DNA from: Parapedobacter deserti
GTDB lineage: Bacteria > Bacteroidota > Bacteroidia > Sphingobacteriales > Sphingobacteriaceae
NCBI RefSeq assembly: GCF_042646065.1
Contig: NZ_JBHRTA010000009.1
Span: forward strand, 62,001-126,000
Length of the DNA: 64,000 nucleotides
Direction of reading: 5' to 3'
Positions 1 through 9,073 of the stretch are shown here, piece after piece. The position numbers and the translations under genes are program-made. Each line of letters opens with the position of its first letter. Position 1 is the first letter of the stretch. The notes under the pieces were generated by a model. It ran no database searches and had not been told where the DNA came from. It was given only the letters and a program-made list of their open reading frames with translations.

Positions 1-1406
1 TAACGTTCGCCTCTGCCCGACAGCGAAAGGGTATGGTTGGTTAGGGCGGCATTTCTATACCACAGGTCCTTCATTTGCTGTAGGTTATCCCACGCGGCCA
101 GCTCGGGTAGTGTGGTGTTTCGGTAGCCAACGGGTGCTTCCTGTGCGCGCCCGTACAGGAGGTACTCATGCGGCAGGATGGCGTTTCGGCCGCTGGTGGC
201 GTTTGGTGCGTTGATGGTGGCCCAGTCTGTAGCTCCATCGCGCACATAGCCGGGCATCGTGTAGAGCTGCTCCATGGTCTGGGCGTATTGGCTGCTGGTC
301 ATTGTAGGGAAGACATCGATACCGGGCTTGCCCCGGAAACTATAGAACATGTCGTATTCTACCTGGAACCGGCCTCCGCTTTCGGGGCCTTTCTTCGTGG
401 TGATCACAATAACTCCGTTTGATGCCCGTGCTCCCCAGATGGATGCCGCGGTGGCGTCTTTTAGCACCGTGACATCCGCCACATCATTCGGGTTGACCAT
501 CGCTAGGCTGGGCACGGCAATCCCATCAACGATATATAGCGGTTCTGAAGCGCCGTTGACGGTAGAAAGGCCTCGGATGCTGACGGGGTAAAATTCGCCA
601 TTGGTGGCGCCGGCATTGAGGCTTAATCCCGGTATCAAGCCATCCAGCCGTTCCAGCACGTTCATCGTGCCGCTTCGCTTGTTGAACACCTGGAGTTCGG
701 GCTTGGAAAATGAACCGGCGCTCCGCTCCTTGGAAAGGGTTTGGTATCCGGTGTTAATAACGACCTCGTCAAGTACGTTGGTTTCCTCGCTCAGCACGAT
801 CGCCATTGGCCGGGCGGTGGATGCCGACACGAGGTACTCCTCGGGTTTGAAGCCAACATAACTGACGACGATGGTGGTGGCCTCCAAAAGGCTCAGTGGT
901 AACGAAAAATGTCCTTCGGCATCGGTGACTGCCGTGGTGCCCGAGGCGGGGTGGTAAACCGATGCACCGGATAGCGGTGCTCCTTCGGGGTCGGTGATAC
1001 GTCCATTGATCCGCTCCTGATCTGGTAGCATTGTGCCATTCCTGTCGCCGGTTTCTGAAGAGGGGCTAGCAGCGGTGCTCCGCTGGATCAATACACTGGC
1101 GCCCATTTGGCTGTAGTGGAGACCCGTCCCTTCGAGGAGGGTGGTGAGCAACTGCCCGAGGTTATGGGTGCCCTGGGCGATGGAAATGTCGTTTAGCGTA
1201 GCGATCTCCGCATCGCGGAAGAAGAACCGATAGGGCGTCTGTCGCTCGATTTCGCGGATAACGGATCGGAGCGGTGCACTGGCTACGGCGAGCTCGACAG
1301 TGGCTTCGTGCAGTGGAGTGGCAGGTTCCGACTGGCCATGGAGTGCTTGGACGGTGAGCATGGCCACTAGCCATAGTAAGGTTTTTTGTAGAGGTTTGGA
1401 CTTCAT
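1..1406 (-). CDS. SusC/RagA-type TonB-dependent outer membrane receptor with STN signalling domain (3' end cut by window)
   Basis: This is the N-terminal 468 codons of a TonB-dependent outer membrane transporter; the rest lies beyond the left edge. The reverse-strand reading frame begins at the ATG at 1404-1406, 15 bases after the FecR gene stops, and stays open to base 1. A signal peptide ends near residue 25 (ALHGQ). An STN (secretin/TonB short N-terminal) domain spans about 33-105, a carboxypeptidase-regulatory-like beta-sandwich about 132-210, and the plug starts near 215 with LDEVVINTGYQT. The STN domain is the part that talks to a FecR anti-sigma protein, and the gene directly follows such a FecR, so this receptor probably both imports a ligand (often a glycan) and signals its presence. 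A SusD partner would be expected further left. Confidence 0.93.
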   Translation of the reverse strand, partial: MKSKPLQKTLLWLVAMLTVQALHGQSEPATPLHEATVELAVASAPLRSVIREIERQTPYRFFFRDAEIATLNDISIAQGTHNLGQLLTTLLEGTGLHYSQMGASVLIQRSTAASPSSETGDRNGTMLPDQERINGRITDPEGAPLSGASVYHPASGTTAVTDAEGHFSLPLSLLEATTIVVSYVGFKPEEYLVSASTARPMAIVLSEETNVLDEVVINTGYQTLSKERSAGSFSKPELQVFNKRSGTMNVLERLDGLIPGLSLNAGATNGEFYPVSIRGLSTVNGASEPLYIVDGIAVPSLAMVNPNDVADVTVLKDATAASIWGARASNGVIVITTKKGPESGGRFQVEYDMFYSFRGKPGIDVFPTMTSSQYAQTMEQLYTMPGYVRDGATDWATINAPNATSGRNAILPHEYLLYGRAQEAPVGYRNTTLPELAAWDNLQQMKDLWYRNAALTNHTLSLSGRGER

Positions 1407-1421
1407 AGAAACGTATTTGCG

Positions 1422-2432
1422 TTAGTTAACGGGGCATCCTTGCCCTTGGATTAAGATGTGGCCGGCTGTTTGTTGGAAGCTCATGTGATTGAACGCGCAG
1501 ATCACTTCCAATACGGATCGGGCATCGGTCACGTCCAGAAAAGAGCCGCTGAAGCGGCAATTCCTTAGCTGCGGTGAAGCAAAGCGGATATCAGCGCCGA
1601 AGCGCTGCTCGATGGTACGTGCTGCTTCTTCCATGGTAGTGTTGTCGAAGTAGAGGTCATTACGGTGCCATGCGGTAGCCTCGCTCGCATTGAAGGAATG
1701 GGCGTTGGGAACCATGTCGCCAGCAAGCCGATCGATGATCAATTGTTCGTCCTCTTCCAGGATGGCCAAACTGCGGTTGCGATCGCGGACGTCGACACGG
1801 CCCTTTGATACCGTCACGGTAACGTGCTCCCGAGGGTCGTATGCCCTGACATTGAACGAAGTACCTAGGACGGCAATCGACACGTCGCCCGCCTGTGCAA
1901 CAAAGGGACGCTTGCTATCCGCTTTGACCTCGAAGAAGGCTTCGCCCTGAAGTGAAACCTCACGGGTTTGCGCGGTGAACGCCGTCGGATATCGCAACGT
2001 GGTGCCTTCATTGAGTGTCACATAACTACCATCGGGCAATTTAATGCGCTCTCGCTGGCTTGCACGTTTGCTGACCAACGTGGCCGCCGTGTCCTGCCGA
2101 TCCGCTGTATCCCATGGCGTATATATGTACAGTGCCACTGCTATGAAGCACAAGATGATTGCTGCCCAGCCGATCCATTGCCGATATAAAGCAATACCCC
2201 GCCGCTGTGTAGAAGCCGGTAGTTTTTTGGATAACTTGTTATAGATCTGTGCGGACACCGCCGGATCGACACGGTATTGTGGATCAGTTTTTTCCCAAAC
2301 GCCATCTAGCGCTTCGGCCAAATGCTCCGGTTCGCTAAGCAGGACGAGTGCCATCAGTTCGGCTTCCTCCTCGGGCGTGCAGCGCCCCTCTGCATATATC
2401 CGGATCAAGTGCTTTAAGCGGGTATCTTCCAT
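1422..2432 (-). CDS. FecR-family anti-sigma factor (left system)
   Basis: Inner-membrane anti-sigma regulator, 336 aa. The cytoplasmic N-terminus (1-85) contains the GRCTPEEEAELMALV segment typical of Bacteroidota FecR proteins. A single transmembrane helix lies at about 86-104. The periplasmic part has a FecR domain (about 125-220, with GEAFFEVKADSKRPFVAQAG and VLGTSFNVRAY) and a C-terminal DUF4974-type domain (about 258-332). By family knowledge the C-terminus receives the signal from the STN domain of the receptor and then releases or activates the ECF sigma factor. It lies between its sigma gene (72 bases upstream) and its SusC receptor (15 bases downstream), forming a complete signalling cassette. 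Confidence 0.95.
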   Translation of the reverse strand: MEDTRLKHLIRIYAEGRCTPEEEAELMALVLLSEPEHLAEALDGVWEKTDPQYRVDPAVSAQIYNKLSKKLPASTQRRGIALYRQWIGWAAIILCFIAVALYIYTPWDTADRQDTAATLVSKRASQRERIKLPDGSYVTLNEGTTLRYPTAFTAQTREVSLQGEAFFEVKADSKRPFVAQAGDVSIAVLGTSFNVRAYDPREHVTVTVSKGRVDVRDRNRSLAILEEDEQLIIDRLAGDMVPNAHSFNASEATAWHRNDLYFDNTTMEEAARTIEQRFGADIRFASPQLRNCRFSGSFLDVTDARSVLEVICAFNHMSFQQTAGHILIQGQGCPVN

Positions 2433-2503
2433 GCTGGTTTATTCGTTGCTATAATAGCATGACGATCGCCGGGGCGAAAGGTATTAGTGCGACGGAAAAA
2501 AAA

Positions 2504-3097
2504 TTACTGGCTCACATATATTCCCAAGCAGAGGAACAGCGTGAAGCGGTCCGTGCGCTGGAGGAGGTAGGCCTTGATAGACTGGGTGGCCTGTTGGAGG
2601 TGGGATTTCAGCGTATGGATGGAAATGCCGAGTGAAGCGGCTGCTTCGGCCTGTTTGGCTCCCTGCACATGGCAGCGGATAAACACTTCCCGCTGTCGGG
2701 GTGGAAGTAGTGCTACGGCTTCGGCAAGCAGCTTCCTGGTCTCGTTGTAATAGACCGTGTTTTCGGTGTCGTTGAAAAGAAGGCGGCTGTTGGCGGCGTA
2801 CTCATCGTTACGCATGCTTCTATCAAGTGCATGCCGTTTTAACCAGGTAAGTGCGTGGTTGCGGCTAATCGTGCGCAGGTAGGCTCCAAAATTTTTGACT
2901 TCCGCAAGCGCCGTGCGGTTGAGCCAAATTTTTGCAAAAACCTCCTGCACGAGTTCTTCGGCGTCCGCTTCGTTCTTCAGCAGCTGAAGTCCATATTGGT
3001 ATACCCGGTGGTGATAGCTGTCAAATAGCGTTTTGAACGCCTTAATATTACCCCCAGCGATTGCTTCCAGATTTTCGCGCTCATCAAACGCTGTCAT
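2504..3097 (-). CDS. ECF RNA polymerase sigma factor (left system)
   Basis: RNA polymerase sigma-70 factor of the ECF type found with FecR in Bacteroidota, 197 aa. Region 2 covers about 18-85 (DAEELVQEVFAKIW is the -10 recognition helix area). Region 4 covers about 125-178 (LPPRQREVF, then the helix-turn-helix ASLGISIHTLKSHLQQA). The last 15 residues are hydrophobic (FTLFLCLGIYVSQ), a tail often seen in this subgroup. It is the first gene of the leftward cassette sigma-fecR-susC. A TACCTTTG element at 3144-3151 on the minus strand gives a leader of about 40 bases. Confidence 0.94.
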   Translation of the reverse strand: MTAFDERENLEAIAGGNIKAFKTLFDSYHHRVYQYGLQLLKNEADAEELVQEVFAKIWLNRTALAEVKNFGAYLRTISRNHALTWLKRHALDRSMRNDEYAANSRLLFNDTENTVYYNETRKLLAEAVALLPPRQREVFIRCHVQGAKQAEAAASLGISIHTLKSHLQQATQSIKAYLLQRTDRFTLFLCLGIYVSQ

Positions 3098-3490
3098 TTG
3101 CAGTTCCTTTGATATGCAGCATAGCTCGTTGTCTATCGTTTGCCAAAGGTATGAAAGTTAATGGAAAGGGTGTTCATCGGAATAAACAACCCGGTCGCCC
3201 ACGATCCTCGCAGGTGAGTATTCAGGTGTTCTTAGATCTCACTCCAATTGTTTTACCGGTGGAATAAGCCGCCTTCACGTGTTATTGGACCGGACACGAT
3301 GTGCGCAAGCGGGCGGGTTTAATTTCACATTGCGGAAAATTTTAGGTAATTTAGTCTCGGCAACAGCATTATTGCGAATTAACACCAATTTAATATCGCT
3401 TAACAACAAGTTAATAAAGTACTGACGATCTTTGATGCCGGAGGAATCATCATCCAATCGGTTGATTGATTTTCCCGGAAACAAGGCACT
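3098..3490. other. Divergent intergenic region between two ECF sigma genes
   Basis: Stretch of 393 bases without a credible gene. It separates the two divergent sigma factor genes and must hold both sets of control signals. The leftward gene has a clear TAnnTTTG-type -7 element (3144-3151). For the rightward gene I see no equally good match. The segment 3341-3420 is AT-rich. Short open frames here overlap neither a recognisable domain nor a plausible start context. Confidence 0.6.
3144..3151 (-). promoter_or_regulatory. -7 element TACCTTTG for the left ECF sigma gene
   Basis: Exact match to the Bacteroidota primary-sigma -7 consensus TAnnTTTG on the minus strand. It predicts a transcription start near 3138, about 40 bases before the ATG at 3097. 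I see no good TTTG -33 element at the usual spacing. Confidence 0.55.
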
Positions 3491-4084
3491 ATGGCGATCA
3501 TGGAAAACCAAGCGACCCGATTTCAAGAGATAGTACTTGTCCGTGCGCTCAAAGAGGATGATGAGCATGCATTCCGGATGGTGTACGATGCCTACTTCGA
3601 AAGATTGGTACGGCACGCCTATAGTTTGTTGCATGACGAGTCGCGATCTTATGACATTGTCCAAGATGTTTTCCTGGATTTATGGAATCGCCGGCAAATC
3701 CTTGAAGTTAAGCGGTCGCTGGCCGCGTACCTCCATTCTGCTGTTCGGCACGCGGCCCTTAATGACATTAAGCGGTTGAAAGTGCACAGCAGCAAACTGG
3801 ATGCGCTTGTCCACCTGCTAGCGGGCTTCGATGTCGCAGCCGATGAACGTGTGCAGTTGAAGCAACTCGAGGAAGGCTATCGGCAAGAAGTGGCTAAGCT
3901 ACCCAAGAAAATGCGCAGCGTTTTATTGATGAGCAGGGAAGAAGGGCTGAGCCACCACGAGATTGCCGAGCGTATGGGTATTTCGAAAGCTACGGTAAAA
4001 ACACACATCAACAATGCCCTCCATATTCTACGGCATAAGCTTTCCTCTTTCTCCATGCTGCTGCTGTACCTCCTGTTCGGATAA
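3491..4084 (+). CDS. ECF RNA polymerase sigma factor (right system)
   Basis: ECF sigma factor, 197 aa, first gene of the rightward cassette. Region 2 includes DESRSYDIVQDVFLDLW; region 4 includes LPKKMRSVLLMSREEGLS followed by the helix-turn-helix EIAERMGISKATVKTHINNA. It ends with the same kind of hydrophobic tail (FSMLLLYLLFG) as the left sigma factor. The two sigma factors are clearly diverged from each other, so they are not a recent duplication. An in-frame ATG nine bases downstream (MENQ) is an equally possible start. The FecR gene follows after 87 bases. Confidence 0.94.
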   Translation: MAIMENQATRFQEIVLVRALKEDDEHAFRMVYDAYFERLVRHAYSLLHDESRSYDIVQDVFLDLWNRRQILEVKRSLAAYLHSAVRHAALNDIKRLKVHSSKLDALVHLLAGFDVAADERVQLKQLEEGYRQEVAKLPKKMRSVLLMSREEGLSHHEIAERMGISKATVKTHINNALHILRHKLSSFSMLLLYLLFG

Positions 4085-4171
4085 TTTTTTCAACTTTTTT
4101 TTCCACCCTACAAGCCCGTTAGTTTCCTATATCATAGAAGCCCACAGCTATGGCGTGGCGCTGCATGAGCA

Positions 4172-5326
4172 ATGAATAGGAAACAGGCACGAAAACTCAT
4201 AGAAAAATACCAGCAGGGCCGCTGTACGCCAGATGAAGAAGCGCTGGTGGAGCGATGGCTGGCTGGCCTGAAACAGGATAGCCAGGGCGGAACGATACTA
4301 AAGGGGAATATTGAAGAAGCCAAGGCGCAAAACTGGGTTGAACTAAGGGCACGTTTGCATACGTGTGAAAAGCGCCGGAGCATGTGGGCACAACCGCAGC
4401 GCTATTGGCCTTATGCCGCGGCAATTGTGTTGCTGATCGGAGCCGCCATGCTGCTGCTACCGCAATTGAGCCGCGACCGCAAGCAACTGCTGAGTGCAAG
4501 CGAAATCATGCCCGGACATTCGAAAGCCGAGCTTATGTTGGCTGATGGACGATCTATTTCTTTAGACACCGCCCAGGCGGGGATTGTGATGGGAAGCGGC
4601 GTCAAATACCGTGACGGAACCGACCTTTTGGCTGGTGCGCCGGCAGACGACGAACATACCGCCCCAAGCTATATGCTGACGACACCGAGAGGCGGCACCT
4701 ACCAGGTGACGCTGGCTGACGGCACGAACGTTTGGCTAAATGCGAATTCTAAACTGGTCTACCCGGTGCGGTTTGAGGATGATGTCCGGAAAGTGATGGT
4801 GGAGGGCGAGGCGTATTTTGAAGTGAAGCCTTCGCGAAATACAAGGCAGGAATCGATTCCTTTTGTTGTCCATTCGGGCGGGCAGACCGTCACGGTGCTG
4901 GGCACTGCCTTTAATGTCAGGAATTATGCCGACGAGGAAGCCATTCAAACCACGCTGGTCGAGGGCCGCGTACAGGTCAGCAATACTGGGACGGCAAACA
5001 GCGTCATGCTCGACCCGGGTGAACAGGCCATCTTCTCTTCTAAATCGCTGGCAAAGCAGAAAGCCAACATTCACGCTGCGGTCGCCTGGAAGGAGGGACG
5101 GTTTGATTTTGACGCTAAAGACTTGAAGTCGGTTATGAATGAGCTGGCGCGGTGGTACGATATCGAAGTGGTGTACGAAGGTGAAGTGCCTCAGGTGGAG
5201 TTTTTCGGAGGTATATATCGGAATAATAATCTGGCTACTGTGTTGAAGATTCTGGAAAGTAGCCAAATCGGCTACCGGATGGAGCCGGGGCCCAAGCTGG
5301 TCATTACCAGACCGGATAAGAAATAA
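4172..5326 (+). CDS. FecR-family anti-sigma factor (right system)
   Basis: Inner-membrane FecR-like regulator, 384 aa. The N-terminal cytoplasmic part has GRCTPDEEALVERWLAGL. A transmembrane helix lies at about 80-97 (WPYAAAIVLLIGAAMLLL). The periplasmic FecR domain covers about 170-275 (GEAYFEVKPS, VLGTAFNVRNY, VEGRVQV) and a C-terminal STN-like/DUF4974 domain about 300-380 (FDFDAKDLKSVMNELARWYDIE). It sits between the ECF sigma gene and a SusC receptor with an STN domain, so it should transmit the receptor signal to the sigma factor. A hairpin terminator lies between it and the SusC gene. Confidence 0.95.
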   Translation: MNRKQARKLIEKYQQGRCTPDEEALVERWLAGLKQDSQGGTILKGNIEEAKAQNWVELRARLHTCEKRRSMWAQPQRYWPYAAAIVLLIGAAMLLLPQLSRDRKQLLSASEIMPGHSKAELMLADGRSISLDTAQAGIVMGSGVKYRDGTDLLAGAPADDEHTAPSYMLTTPRGGTYQVTLADGTNVWLNANSKLVYPVRFEDDVRKVMVEGEAYFEVKPSRNTRQESIPFVVHSGGQTVTVLGTAFNVRNYADEEAIQTTLVEGRVQVSNTGTANSVMLDPGEQAIFSSKSLAKQKANIHAAVAWKEGRFDFDAKDLKSVMNELARWYDIEVVYEGEVPQVEFFGGIYRNNNLATVLKILESSQIGYRMEPGPKLVITRPDKK

Positions 5327-5393
5327 TAAGCATTATTAACCCTTTAAACTGGATAACGATGAGACAACATTAAAACCACAAAACGGCAATATG

Positions 5394-5422
5394 AAAAAGG
5401 AGTGTTGCGAGCACTCCCTTTT
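5394..5422 (+). terminator. Intrinsic terminator or attenuator between fecR and susC
   Basis: A GGAGTG stem (5399-5404) pairs with CACTCC (5412-5417) around a 7-base loop. It is preceded by a run of A and followed by CTTTTATAG. It lies 72 bases after the FecR stop codon and 75 bases before the SusC start. It would end the sigma-fecR message, leaving susC-susD to its own promoter or to read-through. Confidence 0.65.
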
Positions 5423-5496
5423 ATAGCCTGGATAACAAGTGCTTATCCGCTGCGAACGTATTAAACATGTGTTAATATCCAAACGGATCAAATTTA

Positions 5497-8400
5497 ATGA
5501 ATAAAATCCAATATTTCAGAGTGATGAAACTAACCACACTCTTGTTGATAGCGACATTCCTACAGCTCAGCGCAAACAGCTATTCACAAACGGTTACCTT
5601 GAAAGCAGATCGGATTCCCTTAAGGGAGGTATTGCAGTCCATCCGCCAGCAGACAGGATACGAGGTGCTGGGGAATACCGACATGCTGAAAGTCGGAAGA
5701 CCGGTAACAATCGAGCTGGTGGAGGCCAGTCTGACAGATGCGCTTGAGCAAATCTTTGCCGAACAGCCCCTTAACTTCGACATTGACGGCAAAACCATTT
5801 TTTTGGTAAGCAGTCCTGAAAAGCGCATGAACGAGGCGCGTACTGCTATCTCGGAAAGCAGGCGTATCCGGCAACAACGGCAAGTGTCCGGAACGGTGGC
5901 GGATGAAACCGGCAAGCCGATTTCCGGCGTAAACGTTGCCGTCAGAAACCGTAATACCCGGGTGGTAACCGGCCCCGGCGGAAATTTTATTATCACGTAT
6001 AACAATGATGCCGACACACTGGTATTCTCCATGGTCGGCTACAGGCCCCACGAACGGCCGATCAACGGACAACAGCACCTGAACGTGGTATTACAGGCCA
6101 GTGTAGACAATTTGGACGAGGTCGTAGTGGTCGGCTATGGCCGGCAAAAAAGGGAGAACCTGACCGGCGCTGTAAGCCAGGTTACGTCTGATGTGCTCGA
6201 AAACCGGCCGGCAACCAACATCACCCAGATGTTGCAGGGAACCATGCCAAACGTCAACGTGACTTTTTCCGGTGGGCAGCCGGGGCAAGGTGGATCCATC
6301 AACATCCGGGGCAACACCTCCATTAACGGAGGAAGCGCGCTAGTGTTGATTGATGGTGTGGCTGGCGACATCAACCGGATCAACCCGCGCGATGTGGAGG
6401 CGATATCCGTGCTGAAAGATGCGGCTGCTTCATCTATTTACGGTGCTCGGGCGGCATATGGTGTCATCCTTGTCACGACCAAAAACGCGCAAAAGGGCAC
6501 CATGAGTATCCGGTATGATAACAATTTTGGGTGGTCAACACCAACCTCTCGTATCGATTACATTACTACAGGGTACGATGCCGCTAAGCTAAATGACGAT
6601 GCGTTTATGCGTGCCATGGGCACGAACTACACCGGATATACCGAATATGACTACGAACAGCTGCTGTTGCGCCGCAACGACAAAACCGAACATCCCGATC
6701 GACCATGGGTGGTCATCGACAACCGCACGGGCCAAGATCAATACATGTACTACGGCAACTGGGATTGGTGGAACACCGTATTCAACAAATGGCAGGGTGG
6801 GATGGACCATAACCTGGCTGTGCAAGGCGGTACGGAAAAAGTAAGCTACCTGCTTTCCGGACGTTACCACAACAAGGACGGGATCATGAAAGTCAATACC
6901 GACAAGTATACCATCTATAATTTCCGGAGTAAAGTCAATGCCAATGTAAACGATTGGCTGACGATCAGCAACAACACCCAGTTCAACAACAACCGCTATG
7001 CTTATTTCGGAAGGGAAGGGGGCGCAAACAGCAACTTCGAGTCCATCCGCTCGCACGCACTGCCAAGCTATGCGCCTATTAACCCCGATGGAACCGCATT
7101 TGCCCGCACGGGCCTAAATGCGTATGCCGTTGCCGTATTCCCGCAGCTGCTTCAAGGAACGATGAGGGGCGAGCAGAACAACTATGAGTTGAATACAATC
7201 ACCAATGCGGAAATCAGGTTGGGAGATGACTGGAAAATTACGGGAAGCTATGCGTACAACCTGTTTGTGGGATCGTCTTTTTTCCGGGGTACAAAGACCC
7301 CGTATTCGCTTTTTCCCGGTGTGTTGGAGGAAGTGCCCAACTATCAGGTGGATCAGCTAAAGGAAGTAACTAATATCAACCGCTACCAAGCGATCAACCT
7401 GTATGCAAACTATACCAAATCCTTTGGCAACCATAATGTGAACGCACTGGCTGGGTTCAACCAGGAAGAGCAGAAATATAAACCGGTGACGGCATCCCGC
7501 ATGGACTTGTTGTCGCTCACGCTGAATGACCTGAGTTTGGGTACCGGAGAGATGATGGTGTCTGGAGGGGCTAGCGAGTGGGCGTTGCGCGGAGGCTTTT
7601 TTCGGGTCAATTACGACTATGAGGGCCGCTATTTGCTGGAGTTAGCGGGACGCTACGACGGAACATCGCGGTTTCACCGCGACAGTCGCTTCGGTTTCTT
7701 CCCTTCCTTCTCAGCAGGATGGCGCATCAGCGAGGAGCCCTTTTTCCAAGGGCTGAAGGGGGCAGTAGATAATTTGAAGTTCCGCGGATCCTACGGCTCG
7801 CTGGGCAACCAGCAGGTGGCCACCTATGCATACATCTCTTCCATGTCGGTCGGCAACTCTACATACCTGATCAACAATGGGCTGACGCAGTTTACGAGTG
7901 CACCGGCACCGATCGCGGACAGCTTTACGTGGGAGAAGGCGACGACGACAAATTTTGGTATCGATGCGGATTTCCTTAACCGGCGGCTTTCTTTCTCGAT
8001 CGACCTGTACAAGCGGGTCACCGAAAACATGTTGACCACCGGACGCCGGCTGCCCAGCGTGTTTGGCGCATCCGAACCCCGGGAAAATGCTGCGGACTTG
8101 GAAACCACCGGGTTTGAACTGACTCTGGGCTGGAACGACCAGATCGGAGCTGGCAGAAACCGTTTCTCCTATCGCGTCAATGTAGTGCTGAGTGATTATA
8201 CCGCGCGCATTACGCGGTTCGACAACCCAACCCGATTGCTGTCTGATTTTTATGAGGGCCAACGGCTCGGCGAAATCTGGGGATACACGGTCGATGGTTT
8301 ATTCCGCACGGATGACGAAGCGCAGAACTACCCCATAAACCAAGACTTTGTCAACAGGCAACGGCTTCGGGCACCCGGAGAGTGGAATCCGCTCAGAGCC

Positions 8401-9057
8401 GGGGATGTCAGGTTTGTTGATCTGAACGGCGATGGCGTGGTAAACAATGGTACCAACACGGTTGATGATCCCGGGGATCTGAGTGTCATCGGTAATTCGC
8501 AGCCACGCTATGCGTTTGGCATCAACCTCGGGGCCTCCTGGCGCGGTATCGATTTTTCTGCTTTCCTGCAGGGCATCGGCAGGCAGCATTGGTACCCAGG
8601 GAATGATGCCGCGGATTTCTGGGGGCCATACTCCCGCCCGTACCAGTCGTTTCTTCCCAAGTTTTTCCAAGATGACGTATGGTCAGCGGATAACCCGGAC
8701 GCTTATTATCCGGTGATGCGTGGATATACGGCCCTGAATCCCAATGCGTCGCTCTCTTCCGTAAACAATCGGTACCTTCAGGATCTCGCCTATGTGCGCC
8801 TGAAGAACCTCCAGGTGGGATATACCTTGCCGCAAAACCTGCTCCTCAAAATGAAAATGAGCGGGTGCCGCATTTACGTAAGCGGAGAGAATCTACTGAC
8901 ATTTTCTAAGCTTAGAAATGACTACATCGACCCCGAAATGGCCATCGCCAATATTGGCATGAACCGCGTGAATGGCATCAACAATAACACGACCGGCAAT
9001 GCCCGTGTGTATCCATTCAGTAAGATTTTCTCGGTGGGCCTTAATCTAACTTTTTAA
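5497..9057 (+). CDS. SusC/RagA family TonB-linked outer membrane protein with STN domain
   Basis: Complete TonB-dependent outer membrane receptor, 1186 aa, the usual SusC size. A signal peptide ends near residue 31 (LSANSYSQ). An STN domain follows at about 40-105 (RIPLREVLQSIRQQTGYEV). A carboxypeptidase-regulatory-like domain (about 130-215, VSGTVADETGKPISGVNV) leads into the plug, which starts with LDEVVVVGYGRQKRENLTGA. The barrel ends in the classic terminal aromatic (GLNLTF). Together with the SusD-like lipoprotein 16 bases downstream it should import a bound oligosaccharide or other large nutrient. Its STN domain and the adjacent sigma/FecR genes imply ligand-responsive self-induction. 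No glycosidase is linked, so the substrate cannot be deduced. Confidence 0.96.
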   Translation: MNKIQYFRVMKLTTLLLIATFLQLSANSYSQTVTLKADRIPLREVLQSIRQQTGYEVLGNTDMLKVGRPVTIELVEASLTDALEQIFAEQPLNFDIDGKTIFLVSSPEKRMNEARTAISESRRIRQQRQVSGTVADETGKPISGVNVAVRNRNTRVVTGPGGNFIITYNNDADTLVFSMVGYRPHERPINGQQHLNVVLQASVDNLDEVVVVGYGRQKRENLTGAVSQVTSDVLENRPATNITQMLQGTMPNVNVTFSGGQPGQGGSINIRGNTSINGGSALVLIDGVAGDINRINPRDVEAISVLKDAAASSIYGARAAYGVILVTTKNAQKGTMSIRYDNNFGWSTPTSRIDYITTGYDAAKLNDDAFMRAMGTNYTGYTEYDYEQLLLRRNDKTEHPDRPWVVIDNRTGQDQYMYYGNWDWWNTVFNKWQGGMDHNLAVQGGTEKVSYLLSGRYHNKDGIMKVNTDKYTIYNFRSKVNANVNDWLTISNNTQFNNNRYAYFGREGGANSNFESIRSHALPSYAPINPDGTAFARTGLNAYAVAVFPQLLQGTMRGEQNNYELNTITNAEIRLGDDWKITGSYAYNLFVGSSFFRGTKTPYSLFPGVLEEVPNYQVDQLKEVTNINRYQAINLYANYTKSFGNHNVNALAGFNQEEQKYKPVTASRMDLLSLTLNDLSLGTGEMMVSGGASEWALRGGFFRVNYDYEGRYLLELAGRYDGTSRFHRDSRFGFFPSFSAGWRISEEPFFQGLKGAVDNLKFRGSYGSLGNQQVATYAYISSMSVGNSTYLINNGLTQFTSAPAPIADSFTWEKATTTNFGIDADFLNRRLSFSIDLYKRVTENMLTTGRRLPSVFGASEPRENAADLETTGFELTLGWNDQIGAGRNRFSYRVNVVLSDYTARITRFDNPTRLLSDFYEGQRLGEIWGYTVDGLFRTDDEAQNYPINQDFVNRQRLRAPGEWNPLRAGDVRFVDLNGDGVVNNGTNTVDDPGDLSVIGNSQPRYAFGINLGASWRGIDFSAFLQGIGRQHWYPGNDAADFWGPYSRPYQSFLPKFFQDDVWSADNPDAYYPVMRGYTALNPNASLSSVNNRYLQDLAYVRLKNLQVGYTLPQNLLLKMKMSGCRIYVSGENLLTFSKLRNDYIDPEMAIANIGMNRVNGINNNTTGNARVYPFSKIFSVGLNLTF

Positions 9058-9073
9058 CCGATCACAATAGCTC

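Noticed and set aside
3098..3490. Search for a riboswitch, tRNA or mobile-element ends in this and other intergenic regions
   Set aside because: I found no tRNA-like cloverleaf, no known riboswitch core, no terminal inverted repeats with target duplications and no CRISPR-like repeat array anywhere in the window.
3275..3664. 129-codon minus-strand frame at the start of the right sigma gene
   Set aside because: It is antisense to a well-supported ECF sigma gene and has no domain.
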